NCBI RefSeq assembly: GCF_051020515.1
Contig: NZ_CP194857.1
Coordinates: 186,001 to 250,000 of the forward strand
DNA from: CALKWS01 sp051020515
Lineage (GTDB): Bacteria; Actinomycetota; Actinomycetes; Actinomycetales; Beutenbergiaceae
Direction: 5' to 3'
DNA length: 64,000 bases
The notes under the pieces are model-generated. The model was not told the origin of the DNA. It saw only the letters and a program-made list of their open reading frames with translations, and ran no database searches. The position numbers were made by a program, and so were the translations under genes. Shown here one piece after another: positions 36,453 to 45,461 of the stretch. Position 1 is the stretch's first letter. The number at the start of each line of letters is the position of its first letter.

Positions 36453-38573
36453 TCAGGTGGCGGCGTTGAAGTCCGCGTTGATCTTCAGGTCGTCGATCTC
36501 GCAGTCGTCGGTCTCGCAGAACGCCTCACCGATGGCGTCGATTGTCTCCATGTCGCCGTCGTAGATCGCATCGAGGAAGGCCGGGATGAGTTTCTTCGTG
36601 GCCGCCTCGTACTCCTCCCGGGTGATCTGGGTGTAGGGCATCTGCGGGTAGGTGAAATTGCCCTGCGGCAGGAACGAGGCGGTCTTGAGCCGGCCGGCGT
36701 AGTCGGTCAGGATGTCCCCGATCTGGTCGCCCTCGGACTCGGGGTCGAAGGACAGGGTCACCGAGACGGAGTTGTCCGACCAGTACCTCTGGGCCAGCGC
36801 GGCCAGTTCGGCCTTCTCCCGTAGGGACACGTCCTTCTCCGAGCGGCGGGCCGCGGACTTGACCGGGAAGAAGATCACGGTGGTGCCGGTCGGGTCCTCG
36901 CTGGCCGGCTCCACCCGGTACCCGGCGGCCTGGAACAGGGTGACCAGCGGGTCCTCGTTGCGGAACCGGATCGCCCGGTCGAAGTAGGTCCCGCCCGGGG
37001 CCCAGTGCACCCCCGGGGAGACCCCGGCCACGATGGACACGGTCCCGCTGGGCTTGACGGTGGTGGTGCGGATGGACTCGCGCACGGCGAGCTTCTCGGA
37101 CAACTCCGCGTCCCAGGACCGGACCGCCCGGTAACCCTCATCCATCCACTCGACCAGCACCTCGGTGCTGTGGTTGTCCACGAAGTCGGCGATGCCCGAC
37201 ATCGAGGTGCCCACCCGCCGGTTGCGCTGCATCACCGCGTTGGTGCGCTCCCAGTGGGTGGACAGCAGCGTGACGATCTTGCCGTAGAGGAAGGCGATCC
37301 TGAGGGTGGCCAGGAAGTCCTCCTTGGACTCCGCGCGGGAGGGGAAGGACTCCACCAGGGTGCAGCACTCGAAGGACTCCAGGGGCTGCTCGGCGCAGGG
37401 GTTGTAGCCCATCACCCGGTGGTCCTTGTGGTCGGCGGGGTCGGCCAGACGCCCATAGGCACGGGTGGTGTCCAGCCAGATCACCCCGGGCTCACCGTTG
37501 CGGGAGATCGCCTCGGTGACGCCGGACAGGTCATCGCCGGAGTTGACCACCACGGAGTTGTTGCTCATCCAGGCCCAGCCAGGTGCCTGCGCGTCGTAGG
37601 AGTTGCGCTCGGGGAAGACCTCGGGGTTCTTCAGGTTGAGGAAGTCCGGGTCGTCCAGTTCCCCGAGCAGGATCTCGGCGGAGCGGCGCACGTTGCCGGC
37701 CACCACGCACACACCGATCAGGTTGCCGATGTCGGCGATGTCCCGGGTGGTCAGGGCCTGGCCGCCGCGGCCGTGCAGCACACCCCGGATCGCGGTGTGC
37801 AGCCGGTGCAGCGGCGCCGGTCCCGCGGCGGTGCCGCCGAAGGTCCTGATCGGTGCGCCCTTGGGGCGGATCTGGGCGTAGTCCATCGCCGGGAGCTCGG
37901 TGCCCTTGAGGTAGGCGTCGATCACCATCGCGGTGGAGTCCACCCAGCCCTCGCGGGTGTCGGGGATGGTGAACACCGGGGTGCCGGTCTCCACCACCGG
38001 GCGCAGTGCGCGTCCGTCGGCGTCGATCTCCAGGCCGGTGGCCGAGTCGTGCACCGTTGGGTCTGCGATGGTGAAGCCCTTCTTGGCCCCGCGGGTGTCG
38101 AAGCCCACCCCGACCCCGAGCATCGAGGCCTCCATGAGGAACGTGAACGGCGCCGAGGGGTCCTGCTCGGTCATGTCCTCGGTGGACACGAACGCGCAGT
38201 TCTGCAGCGGAGCCGAGTTGCCCACCTCGTTGACCAGCGGGGTTCCCATCACCCACAGGCCCCGGCCCGGCGGGGTCCACTTGAGCTGGAACAGCCGCTC
38301 GTAGGCGTCCTGGGCCATCTCCTGCGCCTCCGCCTCGTCCCAGGGCAGGCGCTGGGAGGTGTAGTGGTCCTTGAGGATGGAGAACATGCCCTCGACCACC
38401 CGGCTGCACACCTCGTGCCAGCGTTCCTTGGTGCCGTCCTCCCGCTGGCGCGAGTAGGTACGCAAAAAGGTGATCTCACCCAGGGAGTTGCCGGCGGCGT
38501 CGGCATAGCCCCACGGCACCTGCCGGGTGGCGTAGGAGTCGACGAACGTGGACGGGAGCTGGAAGGAGAACAT
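36453..38573 (-). CDS. nrdJ: Adenosylcobalamin-dependent ribonucleoside-triphosphate reductase, monomeric class II
   Basis: The protein is 706 residues, close to the monomeric Lactobacillus leichmannii RTPR. Active-site residues are visible: Cys126 (LQNCAF), thiyl-radical Cys393 and Glu395 in NPCAEQPLES, partner Cys404 eleven residues on, and a C-terminal redox pair Cys686/Cys691 (FCETDDCEID). These spacings equal those of the L. leichmannii enzyme (408/410/419 and 731/736). It reduces NTPs to dNTPs using adenosylcobalamin, so it depends on the B12 uptake and adenosylation genes next door, and it lies in the same direction 95 bp after the S-component gene. Confidence 0.93.
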   Translation of the reverse strand: MFSFQLPSTFVDSYATRQVPWGYADAAGNSLGEITFLRTYSRQREDGTKERWHEVCSRVVEGMFSILKDHYTSQRLPWDEAEAQEMAQDAYERLFQLKWTPPGRGLWVMGTPLVNEVGNSAPLQNCAFVSTEDMTEQDPSAPFTFLMEASMLGVGVGFDTRGAKKGFTIADPTVHDSATGLEIDADGRALRPVVETGTPVFTIPDTREGWVDSTAMVIDAYLKGTELPAMDYAQIRPKGAPIRTFGGTAAGPAPLHRLHTAIRGVLHGRGGQALTTRDIADIGNLIGVCVVAGNVRRSAEILLGELDDPDFLNLKNPEVFPERNSYDAQAPGWAWMSNNSVVVNSGDDLSGVTEAISRNGEPGVIWLDTTRAYGRLADPADHKDHRVMGYNPCAEQPLESFECCTLVESFPSRAESKEDFLATLRIAFLYGKIVTLLSTHWERTNAVMQRNRRVGTSMSGIADFVDNHSTEVLVEWMDEGYRAVRSWDAELSEKLAVRESIRTTTVKPSGTVSIVAGVSPGVHWAPGGTYFDRAIRFRNEDPLVTLFQAAGYRVEPASEDPTGTTVIFFPVKSAARRSEKDVSLREKAELAALAQRYWSDNSVSVTLSFDPESEGDQIGDILTDYAGRLKTASFLPQGNFTYPQMPYTQITREEYEAATKKLIPAFLDAIYDGDMETIDAIGEAFCETDDCEIDDLKINADFNAAT

Positions 38574-38651
38574 CAGGTGAGTTGCTTTCTTCGGTGTGGC
38601 TGGGACGCGGCTGGGGCGTGAACGACATCAATGTAATTCGCTGGATGACCA

Positions 38652-38667
38652 ACACTACACCTAGTAG
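38652..38667 (-). promoter_or_regulatory. NrdR-box-like site upstream of nrdJ
   Basis: ACACTACACCTAGTAG (plus strand) resembles the NrdR-box consensus ACAC-N-A-N6-T-N-GTGT with a decayed right arm. It lies about 80 bp upstream of nrdJ, directly after the S-component stop. NrdR boxes normally come in pairs; only one is seen here. If it is used, nrdJ has its own promoter in addition to read-through from the transporter operon. Confidence 0.35.
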
Positions 38668-39534
38668 TCAGGGTTCGGAACGACCACCAGATCTTGTGTC
38701 CGGCGTGTCGGCGTGTCCTCCGTCGGCGTGTCGCACCACAGCGGCCGGAGCGGGTGCGAACCCGACCTGGCTGGCCCCCCGGCGCAGGGTGGCCAGCACC
38801 AGCGGACCGATCACCACGATGCCCACCACCGTGGTGATCGCACGCCCGATCTCCCACACCAGTGAGGTGGTCACCGCATAGACGAGGAACCGCTGGATGT
38901 TCTCCCCCGCCGCCGCGCCGGGGACGAAGGAGAGTTCGGTGCCCAGGCCGAGCTGGAAGGGCCAGAAGGAGAAGTTCATCGCCAACCCGTACCCGACCGA
39001 GGCGATCACGGCGTACCCGGCGAGCATGGCGACCTCCCACCGTCCGCGCACCCCGCGGGGCAACAGACCCGCACCCATCGCCACCCAGGAGGCGGCCAGC
39101 ATCTGGTAGGGCAACCAGGGCCCGACCCCGCCGGTGAGCAGCGCCGAGGCGAACAGCGTGGTGGAGCCCAGCGCGAACCCGAAGCCGGGGCCCAGCACCC
39201 GCCCACCGAGCACCAGCGGAAGGAAGACGGTCTCGATCCCGGCGGTGCCGCCGGCCAGGGGTCGTAGCACCACCCCCACGGCCGAGAGCAGGCCCAGCAG
39301 CGCGATCGCCTTCACCCCGATCCCCCCGTCGGCCAGCGCCACCAGCAGCACCACCAGCACCAGGCTCAGCACCAGACCGAGCGCGATCGGGACATGATCG
39401 ACCTGGATGAATCCCTCGGTCATCACCAACGGCCAGCCGAAGATGACCAGGCCGACCGCGGTGGCGGCGGCCAGGACCACGAGGGTCCGGGGCCGCAGGG
39501 GCACGGCCGGGGTAGCGTCCGGACCCCGGCTCAT
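38668..39534 (-). CDS. ECF transporter substrate-binding (S) component, predicted cobalamin
   Basis: The protein is 288 residues with about seven hydrophobic helices. GPGFGFALGSTTLFASALLTGG and LPYQMLAASWVAMGAGLLP match the S-component pattern. It is the last transporter gene of the riboswitch-led operon, overlapping the ATPase gene as ATGA. Order and content match the Streptomyces SCO2322-2325 cluster from memory. Cobalamin is assigned from the upstream cobalamin riboswitch, not from the sequence itself. Confidence 0.8.
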   Translation of the reverse strand: MSRGPDATPAVPLRPRTLVVLAAATAVGLVIFGWPLVMTEGFIQVDHVPIALGLVLSLVLVVLLVALADGGIGVKAIALLGLLSAVGVVLRPLAGGTAGIETVFLPLVLGGRVLGPGFGFALGSTTLFASALLTGGVGPWLPYQMLAASWVAMGAGLLPRGVRGRWEVAMLAGYAVIASVGYGLAMNFSFWPFQLGLGTELSFVPGAAAGENIQRFLVYAVTTSLVWEIGRAITTVVGIVVIGPLVLATLRRGASQVGFAPAPAAVVRHADGGHADTPDTRSGGRSEP

Positions 39535-41230
39535 GCCCGCGCCTCCAGTGCCCGGCGCACCTCGGCCACGGTCAGGTAGCCGAGCGGGTGCAGGATCTTC
39601 GCGGTCTGCGGCGCCAGGGTGGGCGAGGCGACCAGGATCTCCCGCGCCGGGCCATCGGCCACCACCTGTCCCTGCGCCAACGTCACCACCCGGTGGGCGC
39701 AGCGGGCCACGAACTCCACGTCGTGACTGGTCAGGACGACGGCGTGGCCGGCCCGGGCACGAGCGGTGAGCACCCGTGCCAGCGCTTCCTTGGCGCCGTA
39801 GTCCAGGCCGCGGGTCGGTTCGTCCAGAAGCAGCACCGGCGGGTCGGCGGCCAGTTGGACCGCGAGCGCCAGCGCCAGCCGTCCGCCCTCGGACAGGTCC
39901 GCGGGGTTCCTGGCCCGGTCCAGGCCGGGAGCGATCCGGTCGAGCAGGTCCGCGGCGGTACCGTCGGCCGCCCCGGCATCGGTGTCGGCTGCGGCGCATT
40001 CGGCGGCCACCGACTGGTGGTAGAGCAGGTGTGCCGGCGTCTGGGGCACCAGGGCCACGTGGCGGCGGGCCCGGGCCGGGGACAACGCGGCCGGGTCCGG
40101 TGTTCCCGCTGCGCGGAGCAGGTTCACCCGCCCGCCCGAGCGTGATCCGGTGCCCTGCAGGGCCCAGAGCAGGGAGGACTTGCCGGAGCCGTTGCGACCC
40201 ATGACCGCCAGGACCTCACCGGCATGCAGGGTCAGGTCGAGGTCGTGCACCGCGGTGACGCCTCCGTAGGTGACGCTCAGGCCGCGCGCGCTCAGCAGCC
40301 CATGCCCGGGTGCACCGCCGGTTCCCGGTCCGCCTGCGTCGTCGTCGGTGGTCCTTGCCGGCCGCCGCGACCGGGGCGAGCCGGTGCTGCCGGGTTCCCG
40401 CGCGCCGTCACCGTCCGGCGGCCCCAGCCGTGTGCGCAACGGCCCGGCACGCCGGCGCGCGTCCCGCACCGACAGCGGCACCGGGTCCCACCCCGCGAGG
40501 CGGCCCAGCTCCACCACCGGAGGCGCACTGTGATGGCGGCCAGGACCGTCCCGGGGTCGCCGTAGGTGACCGTGCCATCGGGATGGACCTCGAGAACGGA
40601 GTCGGCGAACTGAATCACCCGCTCCAACCGGTGTTCGGCCAGCAGCACGGTCACGCCCAGGTCGTGCACCAACCGGGTCAGGGCCGCCAGCACGTCCTCG
40701 GCCGCGCCGGGGTCCAGCGCGGAGGTCGGCTCGTCGAGCACGAGGATCCGCGGTTGGGCCGTCATCACCGCGCCGATGGCCACCCGCTGCTGCTCCCCGC
40801 CGGACAACTCGGTCAGCGCCCGGTCCCGCAGCGGGGCCAGCGCGAGCAGGTCCAGGACCTCCTCGACCCGCTTGCGCATCACCGGGCGGGGCAGGCCGAG
40901 TTGTTCCAGGGCGAAGGCCAGTTCCTCCTCGACGGTATCGGTGACGAAGCCCAGCAGCGGGTCCTGGGTGACGACCCCGACCAGATCGGCCAGGTCGCGC
41001 GGAAGGTGCGTCTCGGTGTCCCGCCCGTCCACGAGTACCCGGCCGGTCAGCACGCCCCCGGTGAAGTGGGGCACGCGGGCGCACGCGGCACCGAGCAGGC
41101 TGGACTTTCCCGCACCGGTCGCACCGGTGACCAGGCACAGTTCCCCCTCGGGGATCGCCAGGTGCACATCGCGCAGCACCGGTGCGGTCGATCCCGGGTA
41201 GACCAGGCTGACCGATTCGAAGCGGATCAT
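39531..41230 (-). CDS. Fused double ECF ATPase (two ABC domains in one protein); single-base frameshift
   Basis: The corrected protein is about 566 residues with two complete ABC cassettes. Domain 1: Walker A GATGAGKSS, signature LSGGEQQR, Walker B ILVLDEPTSALD. Domain 2: Walker A GRNGSGKSS, variant signature DLSEGGRLALALA, Walker B VLLLDEPTRGLD. The frame breaks in the interdomain linker near 40532, where ATCACAGTG probably should be ATCACCAGTG. The fusion replaces the separate EcfA/EcfA' pair and energises uptake through EcfT. It overlaps the T and S genes by 4 bp. Confidence 0.88.
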
Positions 41231-42302
41231 CGCCCACCCCGTCCCAGTAGCGCCGGCGCCACCAGCAGGAGCGCTGCGGCGATGAGGCCGAGCGGAAGGC
41301 CCAGCCACGGCAGCGGGTCCGGGTGCGCCCGGTCACCGGCCAGAACGACGGCGAGGGCGGCCGACGCGCTACAGGCCACCACCGCGGTCTCCCGGATCCG
41401 CCACGGAGCCGCCCGGTACCGGGTGCGCCGGACCCGGCGGGAGGCGTGGGCGGTGGTCAGCACGCCCAGCACTGCCGCACCCGCCAGCACCGGCAGACCC
41501 AGCCAACCCGGCATCGTGGCGTCGAGCAGCCGTAGGTGCCCACGCCGGCGAGCAGGACCGCCACCAGCAGGGCCAGGTTCAGCCCGGCCGAGGCCCGGGT
41601 GCGGGTGCGCGCGTAGCCACGGGAGTCCATCGAGGCGGCCAGGGCGATCGCGCGATCCATCGCGTCGGCCAGCACCGGCCGCACGTAGCCCAGCACCACC
41701 CGGGGGCCGGAGCCCTCCACGCCCCGTAGCCGCCGGGCCCGCCGGACGGTGCGAGCCGAGGCGATGAGCTGGGGGGTGACCGTGACCGCGATGACCACCG
41801 CGGTGGACAGGTCGTGCAGCGCGCCGGGCAGATGGCGTAGTACGTGCTTGGGGTTGGCCAGGGCGTTGGCTGCGCCGAAGCACACGATGATCGCGGCCAG
41901 GGCGATCGCCCCGGAGAACGCGTGCACCAGCCCACGGGACTCGATCGGACCGAGCAGCGAGATGCCGCCGGCCCACTCCGGCAGCGGCAGTGCCGGCAGG
42001 GGCACCAGCACCGGCCCGCCGGTGCGGATGCCGAACAGCACATAGAAGCCCAACCGCAGCACGATGACCGCCGCGGCGATGATCAGGTACAGCCGGAAGA
42101 TGCGGGTCCAGGGCGCCGCCGACCTGCGCCACAGCACCACCGCCACCACCGCACCGGTGAGCAGCAGGACCCCCACCGGATCGCCAGTGCGGGTCAGCGC
42201 GATCACCGCCGCCCCGGCCCAGGCCCACCAGGCCAGCGGGTGCAGTTCCGGAACCCGGGGGCGCACCAGCGGGGTGGGAGGGGCCGGGGCCACGGCGGTC
42301 AT
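41227..42302 (-). CDS. ECF transporter transmembrane (T) component; single-base frameshift
   Basis: The corrected protein is about 358 residues with membrane helices. The cytoplasmic coupling motifs are seen in ARRLRGVEGSGP and AASMDSRGYARTR, the Ala-Arg-Gly-type signatures by which EcfT docks on the ATPases. One C is missing near 41530; adding it joins GVGTYG to LLDATMPGWLGLP. It follows the surface protein gene by 4 bp. Confidence 0.88.
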
Positions 42303-42306
42303 CGGC

Positions 42307-43014
42307 TCAGGGCCGCCGGCGGTACAGCCAGACGGCGGTCACGATCGCGAGCACGAGCACGGCGAGCGCCAGCACCACCCAGATGGTGGTGCCGGCCCAG
42401 GCCGTGCCGTCGTCGGTGGCGTCGTCGGTGGCGTCGTCGTCGGACGCACCATCGTCCGCGGCGGCCTCGTCCGACCCCGGTGCAGCGTCGTCGTCCTCCC
42501 CGCCGTCCGCACCGTCGTCCGCGGGGGCGCCGGCCCCTGAGGCGCTCTCCTCGAGTGCGTCCTGCGGTGTGATCTGGGGCCCGGCGTTCCCGTCGTGGTA
42601 GCGCCAGCCGTCGACGTCCCCGGGTGCGGGATCGGTGCCATCGGCACCGGCGGTGTGCGCGACCCACTCCCCCGATGTCCCGGTCCAGTAGGACCAGAAG
42701 GAGCCGTCGAATTCCTCCGGGCACGGGTCGGGCATCGCGTCGATCGCGCAGACCATCCCCGGTGTCGAGTCGGTGGCGGTGAAGCCGGCACCCTCCAGCG
42801 CCTCGCGACCGTTAGCGGGGTCCCCCGGGGCGAAGCCGACCTCGATCGTCCCGCCCAGGTCCGTGAAGTCCACCACCACGGTGACCCCGTCCGCACCGGG
42901 CGCGGCGTCGGCGGCCGCCGGGGCATCGAGTGCGGCCGGTGCGAGCACTAGTGCGGCGGCGGCGGTGAGCGCGAGCGCGAGCCTGCGCCGGGGGCGGGTG
43001 CGTAGGGAGGACAT
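42307..43014 (-). CDS. Secreted, C-terminally anchored SCO2322/DUF4430-like protein, predicted cobalamin capture
   Basis: The protein is 235 residues. It has a basic N-terminus and a signal peptide (about 1-35), then a folded domain with GREALEGAGF, MVCAIDAMPDPCPEEF, SFWSYWTGTSGEW and GDVDGWRYHDG. These are the elements of transcobalamin-like DUF4430 and SCO2322 proteins, including a cysteine pair. A highly acidic Asp/Ala linker follows (about 150-200), then one membrane helix and RRRP. It is the first gene after the cobalamin riboswitch and just before EcfT. It probably holds B12 at the cell surface and hands it to the ECF transporter; this role is inferred. Confidence 0.78.
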   Translation of the reverse strand: MSSLRTRPRRRLALALTAAAALVLAPAALDAPAAADAAPGADGVTVVVDFTDLGGTIEVGFAPGDPANGREALEGAGFTATDSTPGMVCAIDAMPDPCPEEFDGSFWSYWTGTSGEWVAHTAGADGTDPAPGDVDGWRYHDGNAGPQITPQDALEESASGAGAPADDGADGGEDDDAAPGSDEAAADDGASDDDATDDATDDGTAWAGTTIWVVLALAVLVLAIVTAVWLYRRRP

Positions 43015-43127
43015 CGGACGCCTTTCTGGCGGTCACGGCAGGGTCCTCGGCCCGCCGGGTGCGCGTGCACCGCCGGCGCCTACGGACTCCCCTCCGCAGA
43101 CCACGACGGACAGAGCCACTTCTTCCG

Positions 43128-43225
43128 GCCCGACCCAGGTGTTCCGACTGATCGGGATGTCCCGATTCACGGTTGCGGGTCAGTGCCGGAGTCACACCGG
43201 CTTCCCCTCGGCAGGGCCTGGTCCG
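43128..43225 (-). promoter_or_regulatory. Cobalamin (B12) riboswitch
   Basis: On the minus strand the core reads GGGAAGCCGGTGTGACTCCG, then GCACTGACCCGCAACCGTGA, followed by a hairpin and a B12-box-like AGTCGGAACACCTGGG. This is the classic order of the cobalamin aptamer. About 110 nt with GC-rich hairpins follow before the surface protein gene and could form the expression platform. High B12 should switch off the uptake operon. Confidence 0.88.
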
Positions 43226-43367
43226 ACCATAGCCGCTTCACGCCGCCTGCGGAACGCCGGCACCAGCACCGGGGGGCTCCGGCACGCCCCATCCACCCCG
43301 GGCGTCCCGTTCGGCCCCGGCAGCGCGAGTCCTTCCTGGCAGAGCCTGGTGGTGCCATGCTGAGGAC

Positions 43368-43922
43368 ATGGCGACGAAGATCTACACCAAGCGTGGCGAT
43401 GACGGCTCCACCGGACGATTCCTGGGCGGGCGGGTGTCCAAGGCCGATCTGGTCGTGGAGACCAGCGGTGACGTCGATGAGGCGATCGCCGTGCTCGGGG
43501 TTGCCCGCGCCGGCTGCGAGGACGAGTCCATGGCCGGACTCATCCTGCACCTGCAGCGTGAGTTGTTCGTGCTCGGGGCCGATGTGGCCACCCACCCGGA
43601 GCGGCGTGACCGGCTCGAGGAGGGCGTGTCCTTGGTGACCGAGGCCATGGTCACAGCCCTGGAGGAGATCATCGACGAGCGCCTCACCGTGCGCCCGCTC
43701 GAGCCGGTCTTCCTGGTCCCGGGCACGACGACGACGTCGGCTCACCTGGACGTCGCACGCACCGTGGTGCGCCGGGCCGAGCGGCACGCGGTCGCAGCGC
43801 TCGGGTCCGGGGCGGTCGTCGCCGAACCGGTGCTGCGCTACCTGAACCGGCTCTCCGACCTGCTGTACGTGCTCGCCCGGGACGCCAGCGGACCCGCACC
43901 CGAACCGGCCAGCCGGGGCTGA
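43368..43922 (+). CDS. pduO: PduO-type ATP:cob(I)alamin adenosyltransferase
   Basis: The product is 184 residues. It has KIYTKRGDDGSTGRFLGGR near the N-terminus, DEAIAVLGVARA, and the C-terminal helices AHLDVARTVVRRAERHAVAAL and LRYLNRLSDLLYVLAR, all hallmarks of the PduO trimer. It transfers adenosyl from ATP to cob(I)alamin to make the cofactor used by NrdJ. It is divergent from the riboswitch-controlled operon, so it has its own promoter. Confidence 0.94.
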   Translation: MATKIYTKRGDDGSTGRFLGGRVSKADLVVETSGDVDEAIAVLGVARAGCEDESMAGLILHLQRELFVLGADVATHPERRDRLEEGVSLVTEAMVTALEEIIDERLTVRPLEPVFLVPGTTTTSAHLDVARTVVRRAERHAVAALGSGAVVAEPVLRYLNRLSDLLYVLARDASGPAPEPASRG

Positions 43923-43964
43923 GGCGGGTACTCCTCGGCGGCGGGCGCTCCGGAGGACTCCGTC

Positions 43965-44072
43965 ATGAGCACCCGGCCACCAGCGGGTCCGGTGGATCCG
44001 CACCGGTCCCCCTGGGTGCCCCCGCCCGATCCGGGTGCCCCCTCCCCGGTCCGGGTGGCCTGGCCCTGGTAG
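43965..44072 (+). CDS. Possible small proline-rich ORF, 35 residues
   Basis: ATG 43965 has GGAGG at 43952-43956, 8 nt upstream. The peptide begins MSTRPPAGPVDPHRSPWVPP and ends VAWPW. It sits between pduO and the convergent GH10 gene. I recognise no family and such Pro-rich ORFs arise easily in GC-rich DNA, so the ribosome binding site is the only support. Confidence 0.25.
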   Translation: MSTRPPAGPVDPHRSPWVPPPDPGAPSPVRVAWPW

Positions 44073-44098
44073 TGCTGATGTCGGGCGACGGTCCGTGC

Positions 44099-45334
44099 TC
44101 AGGTCAGCACCACCGTGACCTCCTCGGTCCCGGACTCCAGCACCACCTCGGCCGTCGCGCCGCCGGCTTCCACCTCGTAACGCCCGGCGAAGCCGCTGAG
44201 TTCCACCCGGCCCTGATCATCGGTGCGACCGGTGGTCGGCGTGAGCCACCAGTCCTCGCGGACCAGGGTCCGCAGCGCGTGGTAGGCGGGTTTGGGTGAG
44301 CCGTCGGCCCGGAGCAGGCCGGCTGGGGCCCCCAGCCAGGCATTCCCGCCGTCACCGATGCCCCAGTAGGTGACCGAGTCGACCGCGGGGTGGGCGACGA
44401 GCGCGGTGTAGTGGGCCACGATGTCGGCGGCCTGGCGTTCCTCGCCCTCGGGCGTGCTGGGCCAGTCGGGGACCTGGTGATCGTTGAGGTCCTCGATGTG
44501 CTCGGGCATGAGATCACCGGAGACCAGGGTGGTTTCGGTCCAGTGCAGGGGCAGGCCGAACCTGGCGAACCGGTCGCAGGTCTCGGTCAGGAACTCCTGG
44601 CCACGGAACCCCTGATGCATATGGGACTGCAACCCGATCGCGTCGATCTGGATCCCGGCCTCGAGGACCTGCTCGATCAGGTGCTCGTACTCGGGGCCGA
44701 GGTCGAAGTCGTTCAGCACCAGGTGCGGGCGCACCCCGGCGCTGCGGGCCTCCTCCACGGCCAGTCGCACCATCTCCACCCGCCCCTTCTGCGCGCACAG
44801 GCGCGAGATCGCGTTGGGCACGCCATCGGGTTCATTGGTGAACCGGGGCATGATCACCACCTCGTTGATCGCGTCCCAGGAGTCGATCAGCCCCGCGAAG
44901 TGACCGACCTCCCGCCGGATCCGGCCCCGCAGCAGCTCCTCGGCCTCGGCCAGGGACAACTGATCCACCCATGGGGCCTTGACCGTGTGCCAGACCAGGG
45001 GGTGGCCCTTCAGACGGACCTCCCGCTCGGCGAACCACCGGGCCGCGCGCAGCAACGCCTCGCGCCGGGTGTGGCCCCGCTGTGGTTCGTACCGCCCCCA
45101 GTAGAAGGGCAACGTCGCGGTGTCGAAGAGATCGAGCCAGAGGTCCTGGTAGGCAGGGTCCGCATCGGCCACCTCGAAGGCGGCGCAGCCGAACCCGAAT
45201 GCGTGCTGCCGTTGCTGGAGCCGGACCTCCCGCCGGGTGAGGGGGGTCCCGTCCGCTTCGGTGAGGCGAAGCATCGTGGTGCTTCTGCGGTGGTCCAGGG
45301 AGACGGCGGCGCTGCCTCGTTGGTCGAGGGACAT
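44099..45334 (-). CDS. GH10 family beta-xylanase-type glycoside hydrolase, apparently cytoplasmic
   Basis: The protein is 411 residues from ATG 45334 (AAAGGAAA upstream). It has the GH10 barrel marks: KGHPLVWH (about 109-116), acid/base Glu158 in WDAINE, LNDFDL, GLQSHMH and nucleophile Glu267 in LHWTETTL. No signal peptide precedes the domain, so it likely acts inside the cell on imported short xylo-oligosaccharides; this is inferred. A short beta-type domain follows the barrel at the C-terminus. It is last in order after the ABC transporter genes on the same strand. Confidence 0.87.
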   Translation of the reverse strand: MSLDQRGSAAVSLDHRRSTTMLRLTEADGTPLTRREVRLQQRQHAFGFGCAAFEVADADPAYQDLWLDLFDTATLPFYWGRYEPQRGHTRREALLRAARWFAEREVRLKGHPLVWHTVKAPWVDQLSLAEAEELLRGRIRREVGHFAGLIDSWDAINEVVIMPRFTNEPDGVPNAISRLCAQKGRVEMVRLAVEEARSAGVRPHLVLNDFDLGPEYEHLIEQVLEAGIQIDAIGLQSHMHQGFRGQEFLTETCDRFARFGLPLHWTETTLVSGDLMPEHIEDLNDHQVPDWPSTPEGEERQAADIVAHYTALVAHPAVDSVTYWGIGDGGNAWLGAPAGLLRADGSPKPAYHALRTLVREDWWLTPTTGRTDDQGRVELSGFAGRYEVEAGGATAEVVLESGTEEVTVVLT

Positions 45335-45370
45335 CGGGTTTCCTTTCGAGGGCATGGCGGACGGGGCGAG

Positions 45371-45420
45371 CATGGCGGACGGGGGCGGGCGGTGGCGGAC
45401 GGGGGCGGGCGGTGGCGGAC
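45371..45420. repeat. 20-bp tandem repeat, about two and a half copies
   Basis: The unit GGTGGCGGACGGGGGCGGGC is repeated in tandem, the first copy with a CA for GG start. It lies between the GH10 start and the permease end, where it also reads as ADGGG-type low-complexity peptide in all frames. No gene is proposed here. Confidence 0.6.
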
Positions 45421-45461
45421 GGCCCGTGCACCGGGCCCGGGTTCCGCTGGTGGACTGCCTT

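Noticed and set aside
37005..38621. A 538-residue open frame on the plus strand opposite nrdJ
   Set aside because: Its composition is Gly/His/Arg/Val-rich shadow sequence and the minus strand encodes a complete ribonucleotide reductase with all catalytic residues.
39531..41230. Two independent ECF ATPase genes
   Set aside because: With one base restored in the linker the reading frame is continuous, no start or ribosome binding site precedes the second domain, and fused double ATPases are known in actinobacteria.
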